The notes below the pieces were generated by a model. That model had not been told where the DNA came from and made no database searches. It was given only the letters and a program-made list of their open reading frames with translations. A stretch of DNA of 64,000 bases from BQJU01 sp964015035 (GTDB lineage: Bacteria > Bacteroidota > Bacteroidia > Chitinophagales > Saprospiraceae), in contig CAXHCA010000006.1 in NCBI GenBank assembly GCA_964015035.1, forward strand, positions 1 to 64,000, in the 5' to 3' direction. The translations under genes and the position numbers were made by a program. Below are positions 60,852-64,000 of the stretch, piece after piece. Every line of letters starts with the position of its first letter. Within the stretch, counting starts at the first letter, position 1.

Positions 60852-63800
60852 TTAGAATCGTGCTCTAATGTTAAATCCGTATTCTTTTACTGAAGGATAA
60901 GCACCTGATTGGTATCCTTGAATGTTACCAGCACTCAAACCAGCTTCTGGGTCAGAGTATTCGGTATTTTTGCTGATAATCCACAAGTTTCTTCCTATCA
61001 AAGAAATATCCAAACCTTGGAATGGGGTCTTATCAACCACAGACTTAGGCAAAGTATAAGTCAAGGACAATTCCCGCAGTTTCACATAAGATGCGTCGTA
61101 TACGTGCAGTGCATTTGGTGCGTAAACATATCCCAGTGAAGAGTATACGTCAGCAGTATAGAAAGCTTCTGTGTTAGGTGTACCGTCAGAAATAGGCACT
61201 CCGTTTTCATCAGTACCTGTTTCAACTACAGCACCATCGATGAAAGTACCACCGCCATTATCTGGGGTGTCACGGATTGGGTTACCATTTTTGTTGGTTC
61301 CCACAGAGTTGTCATACAAACCAGTAGCGAATCCATACCAAGTATCCAATGAGAAGAAGTCACCACCTTTCTGAATATCGATCAGGAAGCTCAGTGCCAC
61401 GTTCTTATAGCTGAAGCTGTTGTTCACACCTCCGCGCCAATCTGGGTTGATATCGCCAATCACTTCAGGAGCAGCTGTTTTTCTATAGCGAACACCACTG
61501 TGCCAGTGAGGATAAACGATTGGTGCACCATTGTCGTCAAATACAAAGTTGGTACCACGGATAGTACCGTAAGCTTCTCCAACTGTAGCATTGATGGTAA
61601 TACCACCTTGCAAGCTAGCCAACTGTAGGTTAGTTTGGTCACCAAACAGCTCGATCACCTCACTCTTGTTGGTAGCCCAGTTGATACGCATATCCCAGTT
61701 GAAATCAGTGCTTCTTACAATACCTAAGTTCAATGCTAATTCAACACCACGGTTCTGCATTTGACCGGCATTTACATACTTGCTCAAGTTACCTGTTGCA
61801 GCAGATGTCGTTACGTTGAAAATCTGATCAAAGGAGTTAGATTCGTATACAGACAGGTCCAATCCAAGTCTTCTCTTCAGGAAGCTCAATTCCAAACCCG
61901 CCTCAATACTTTCTGTTCTCTCTGGCAGCAAAAATGGATTGTTTTGCGTGCTTGGGAAGGAAGCCACTGCATTTCCGTTAAATGGTGTACCCGCTACATA
62001 GTTGTCATAAAGACTTAGCGCAGGAGCATCATTACCCACCTCTGCATAGTTCAAACGCAACTTACCAAAATCCAATACATCAGAGTTGATCAGTTCTGAG
62101 AACACAAAACTCAAAGATGCAGAAGGATAGAAGTATTTGTTGTCACCAACAGGCAAGGTTGAAGAAATGTCATAACGGCCGGTCAAATCCAAGTACAAAA
62201 AGCGGTCATAACCAAAAGAAGCACGAGCATAGTAGCCATGCACTTCCTTAGGAACATAAGATTCCGTTGGCGCCTCAATAGAGCTAACACTGTTAGACAA
62301 AGAGTATACACCTGGGCTTACCAAACCACCGTTGGTTTTGGCACGGATTGATTCGATCAATGACGTTCTTACGTTCGCACCAGCCATCGCACCCAGGTTG
62401 AATTTATCACCAAAGTCCTTGTTTATAACGGCAAAGAGGTCGTAGTTGTTTTCGTAGAAAGAACGGTTGTAACGCTCATATTTAGAAACATCAACAGAAC
62501 CAATAGCGATACGCTCTTCTTGCAATTCTGAGTAACGGTCCGTAGTGATGCGTCCGGTAATGCTCAACCAATCGGTTACTTCATAGTCCGCTTGGATGTT
62601 ACCGAAGAGACGAGAACGATTGTCAGTTGAGAAGTTTTCGTAAGCGTTGAAGTAGTAGTTGTCAAAGTAGTGAGGTACCGTAGCACGAGCAGGATCCAAT
62701 GAACCATAAGGGTTCCAGGAAATGTTCTTACCCGTTGCGTTATAGGCATCTTCCAAATCGACAAAGTCAGTAGTTACCTGATACCATTGGCGGAAAGATT
62801 GGTTAGGGTTTCTGTTGTCATAACCCGTACCGTAACGACCGATACCTTCAGTAAATATATAGTTTACAGAAGAAGACACCGTCAATTTATCCGTCAAATC
62901 GTATCCACCACTAAAAGAAATCGTATTCTTTTGAATGTTACTGTTTGGCAGGATACCATCCATGTCAAAGTAAGTGTAGCTCAAACGGTAAGAACTGTTT
63001 TCTCCACCACCGTCGATAGCCACGCTAGTGTTGAAAGTCTTAGAGGTTTGGTAGAAATAAGAAGCGTCATTTTCTGCTCCTACAAATGGGAACAATTGAC
63101 CGTACTCATATTTGTCCCATTCTTTGTAGAAAGATCTCCAGTCACCAACCATACGGTTAGGATCAAACTTCTCACCAAATGAGGCATCTTCATAAACAGG
63201 AGATACATCCTCGTTTACACCATCACCGTCGAAGTCAAAATACTCCAAACCACCGTTTGGATAGAAATCGTTAAAGTTGGTGTAACCAGGACCGTACTCC
63301 TTTTGGTAACGGATGAAAGTGCTTTCGTCGATGTTACCCAGGGTGTAGCCACTGTTCACAGTCACACCTAAACCTTTTCCTTTGGTTCCTTTCTTAGTGG
63401 TAATCAAAATAACACCATTGGCTGCACGTGAACCATAAAGAGCGGTTGCCGCAGCACCTTTCAATACGTTCACAGACTCAATGTCTTCAGGGTTGATGTC
63501 CATGGCAGCATTACCAAAGTCATAACCACCACGACCAGTTTTTTGGTTCGCCGTGTTGGTGTTGGCATTGCTAATCACGATACCATCTACCACAAAAAGA
63601 GCCTGGTTGTCATTTCTTAAAGAAGTGTAACCACGAATGATTACGTTAGAAGAACCACCAAGTGTGTTACTACGCTTGATGTCTACACCAGCCACTTTAC
63701 CGGAAAGAGAGTTGATGAAGTTGACGTCTTTTACTTTAGACACTTCCTCACCACCTACTTCCTGAGTAGCATAACCTAGTGATTTTTTGTCACGTTTTAC

Positions 63801-64000
63801 ACCCAAAGCAGTTACCACCGCCTCGTTCAGGGTTACCCCTTCTTCAAGACTGATGTCAATGCTGGAAGCTGTTCCGATTGCCACCTCTTTGGTGTTGAAA
63901 CCGGTGTAGCTAACCACCAACATGTCACTTCCTTCGGGAACGTTAAGGGAATAAGCACCGTTGAAATCAGTAATGGTACCAGTAGAAGTCCCTTTAACCA
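60852..64000 (-). CDS. susC: SusC/RagA-type TonB-dependent receptor (partial at window edge)
   Basis: At least 1049 residues; the frame stays open to the window end, so the start and signal peptide are outside. The visible N-terminus includes the carboxypeptidase-like domain end (DFNGAYSLNVPEGSDMLVVS), then the plug domain with VVTALGVKRDKKSLGYATQE, VDIKRSNTLGGSSNVIIRGY and AATALYGSRAANGVILITTK, and the beta-barrel ending KEYGFNIRARF. It is the outer-membrane transporter partner of the downstream SusD, powered by TonB. The substrate is unknown. Confidence 0.93.
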   Translation of the reverse strand, partial: VKGTSTGTITDFNGAYSLNVPEGSDMLVVSYTGFNTKEVAIGTASSIDISLEEGVTLNEAVVTALGVKRDKKSLGYATQEVGGEEVSKVKDVNFINSLSGKVAGVDIKRSNTLGGSSNVIIRGYTSLRNDNQALFVVDGIVISNANTNTANQKTGRGGYDFGNAAMDINPEDIESVNVLKGAAATALYGSRAANGVILITTKKGTKGKGLGVTVNSGYTLGNIDESTFIRYQKEYGPGYTNFNDFYPNGGLEYFDFDGDGVNEDVSPVYEDASFGEKFDPNRMVGDWRSFYKEWDKYEYGQLFPFVGAENDASYFYQTSKTFNTSVAIDGGGENSSYRLSYTYFDMDGILPNSNIQKNTISFSGGYDLTDKLTVSSSVNYIFTEGIGRYGTGYDNRNPNQSFRQWYQVTTDFVDLEDAYNATGKNISWNPYGSLDPARATVPHYFDNYYFNAYENFSTDNRSRLFGNIQADYEVTDWLSITGRITTDRYSELQEERIAIGSVDVSKYERYNRSFYENNYDLFAVINKDFGDKFNLGAMAGANVRTSLIESIRAKTNGGLVSPGVYSLSNSVSSIEAPTESYVPKEVHGYYARASFGYDRFLYLDLTGRYDISSTLPVGDNKYFYPSASLSFVFSELINSDVLDFGKLRLNYAEVGNDAPALSLYDNYVAGTPFNGNAVASFPSTQNNPFLLPERTESIEAGLELSFLKRRLGLDLSVYESNSFDQIFNVTTSAATGNLSKYVNAGQMQNRGVELALNLGIVRSTDFNWDMRINWATNKSEVIELFGDQTNLQLASLQGGITINATVGEAYGTIRGTNFVFDDNGAPIVYPHWHSGVRYRKTAAPEVIGDINPDWRGGVNNSFSYKNVALSFLIDIQKGGDFFSLDTWYGFATGLYDNSVGTNKNGNPIRDTPDNGGGTFIDGAVVETGTDENGVPISDGTPNTEAFYTADVYSSLGYVYAPNALHVYDASYVKLRELSLTYTLPKSVVDKTPFQGLDISLIGRNLWIISKNTEYSDPEAGLSAGNIQGYQSGAYPSVKEYGFNIRARF

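Overview
The window is a chromosomal segment from a member of the Bacteroidota, most likely a Saprospiraceae/Lewinella-like lineage. Signs for this are three very large secreted proteins ending in the gliding-motility-associated (type B, type IX secretion) C-terminal domain, a SusC/SusD pair, a stand-alone MacB/FtsX-type permease, Bacteroidota-style -7 boxes (TAnnTTTG) ahead of several genes, weak Shine-Dalgarno sequences, and tRNA genes without encoded CCA. The lineage below phylum is inference.

Layout. (1) 1-3.8 kb is accessory DNA: a Tat-signal intradiol dioxygenase, an AraC-type regulator and an NmrA-like NAD(P)H oxidoreductase, separated by a transposase remnant, cassette-border-like sequence and copies of a short inverted-repeat element. 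(2) 3.9-9.9 kb holds an FtsX/MacB permease, a PKD/type IX-sorted protein, a conserved hypothetical protein and a secreted cupin. (3) 9.9-27.7 kb is a complete [NiFe]-hydrogenase locus of group 2a type: two paralogous TetR regulators around a small unknown gene, two tandem small-subunit genes, one large subunit, an endopeptidase, an unknown gene, a TPR protein, hypA, hypB, hypF, hypC, hypD, hypE, an NHL-repeat protein, a UreH/NicO-type nickel transporter and a small unknown gene running into a DUF151 protein. Together these cover subunits, Fe(CN)2CO synthesis, Ni insertion, Ni uptake and C-terminal processing. The locus has no obvious membrane cytochrome partner. (4) 27.7-42.7 kb is housekeeping: NadR-like kinase, dcd, a RecB/AddA-like helicase whose nuclease motif looks lost, era, der, rfbC, rfbD, and riboflavin synthase between two paralogous giant surface proteins. 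(5) 43-57 kb is the classic rpoC-rpoB-rplL-rplJ-rplA-rplK-nusG-secE-tRNA-Trp-tuf-tRNA cluster, all on the minus strand. (6) 57-64 kb has hpf, xerC, a TonB-domain protein and a SusD/SusC pair, the latter cut by the window edge.

Two dispersed repeat families run through the intergenic spaces. Family A (ends like GTGCATGTTTGGAGGT and its reverse complement, with an inner TCTCGGCTGAGCCGAGA palindrome) occurs at least nine times and looks like a non-autonomous mobile element. Family B (arms GTTCTTTGACAAAT and ATTTGTCAAAGAAC) sits in sense orientation just ahead of hupL, the hydrogenase protease, the TPR gene, der and rpoB; its left arm resembles an rrn boxA. A separate palindrome, TTAGAAA-N4-TTTCTAA, occurs upstream of both the second small subunit and hypB and is the best candidate for a hydrogenase-specific operator.
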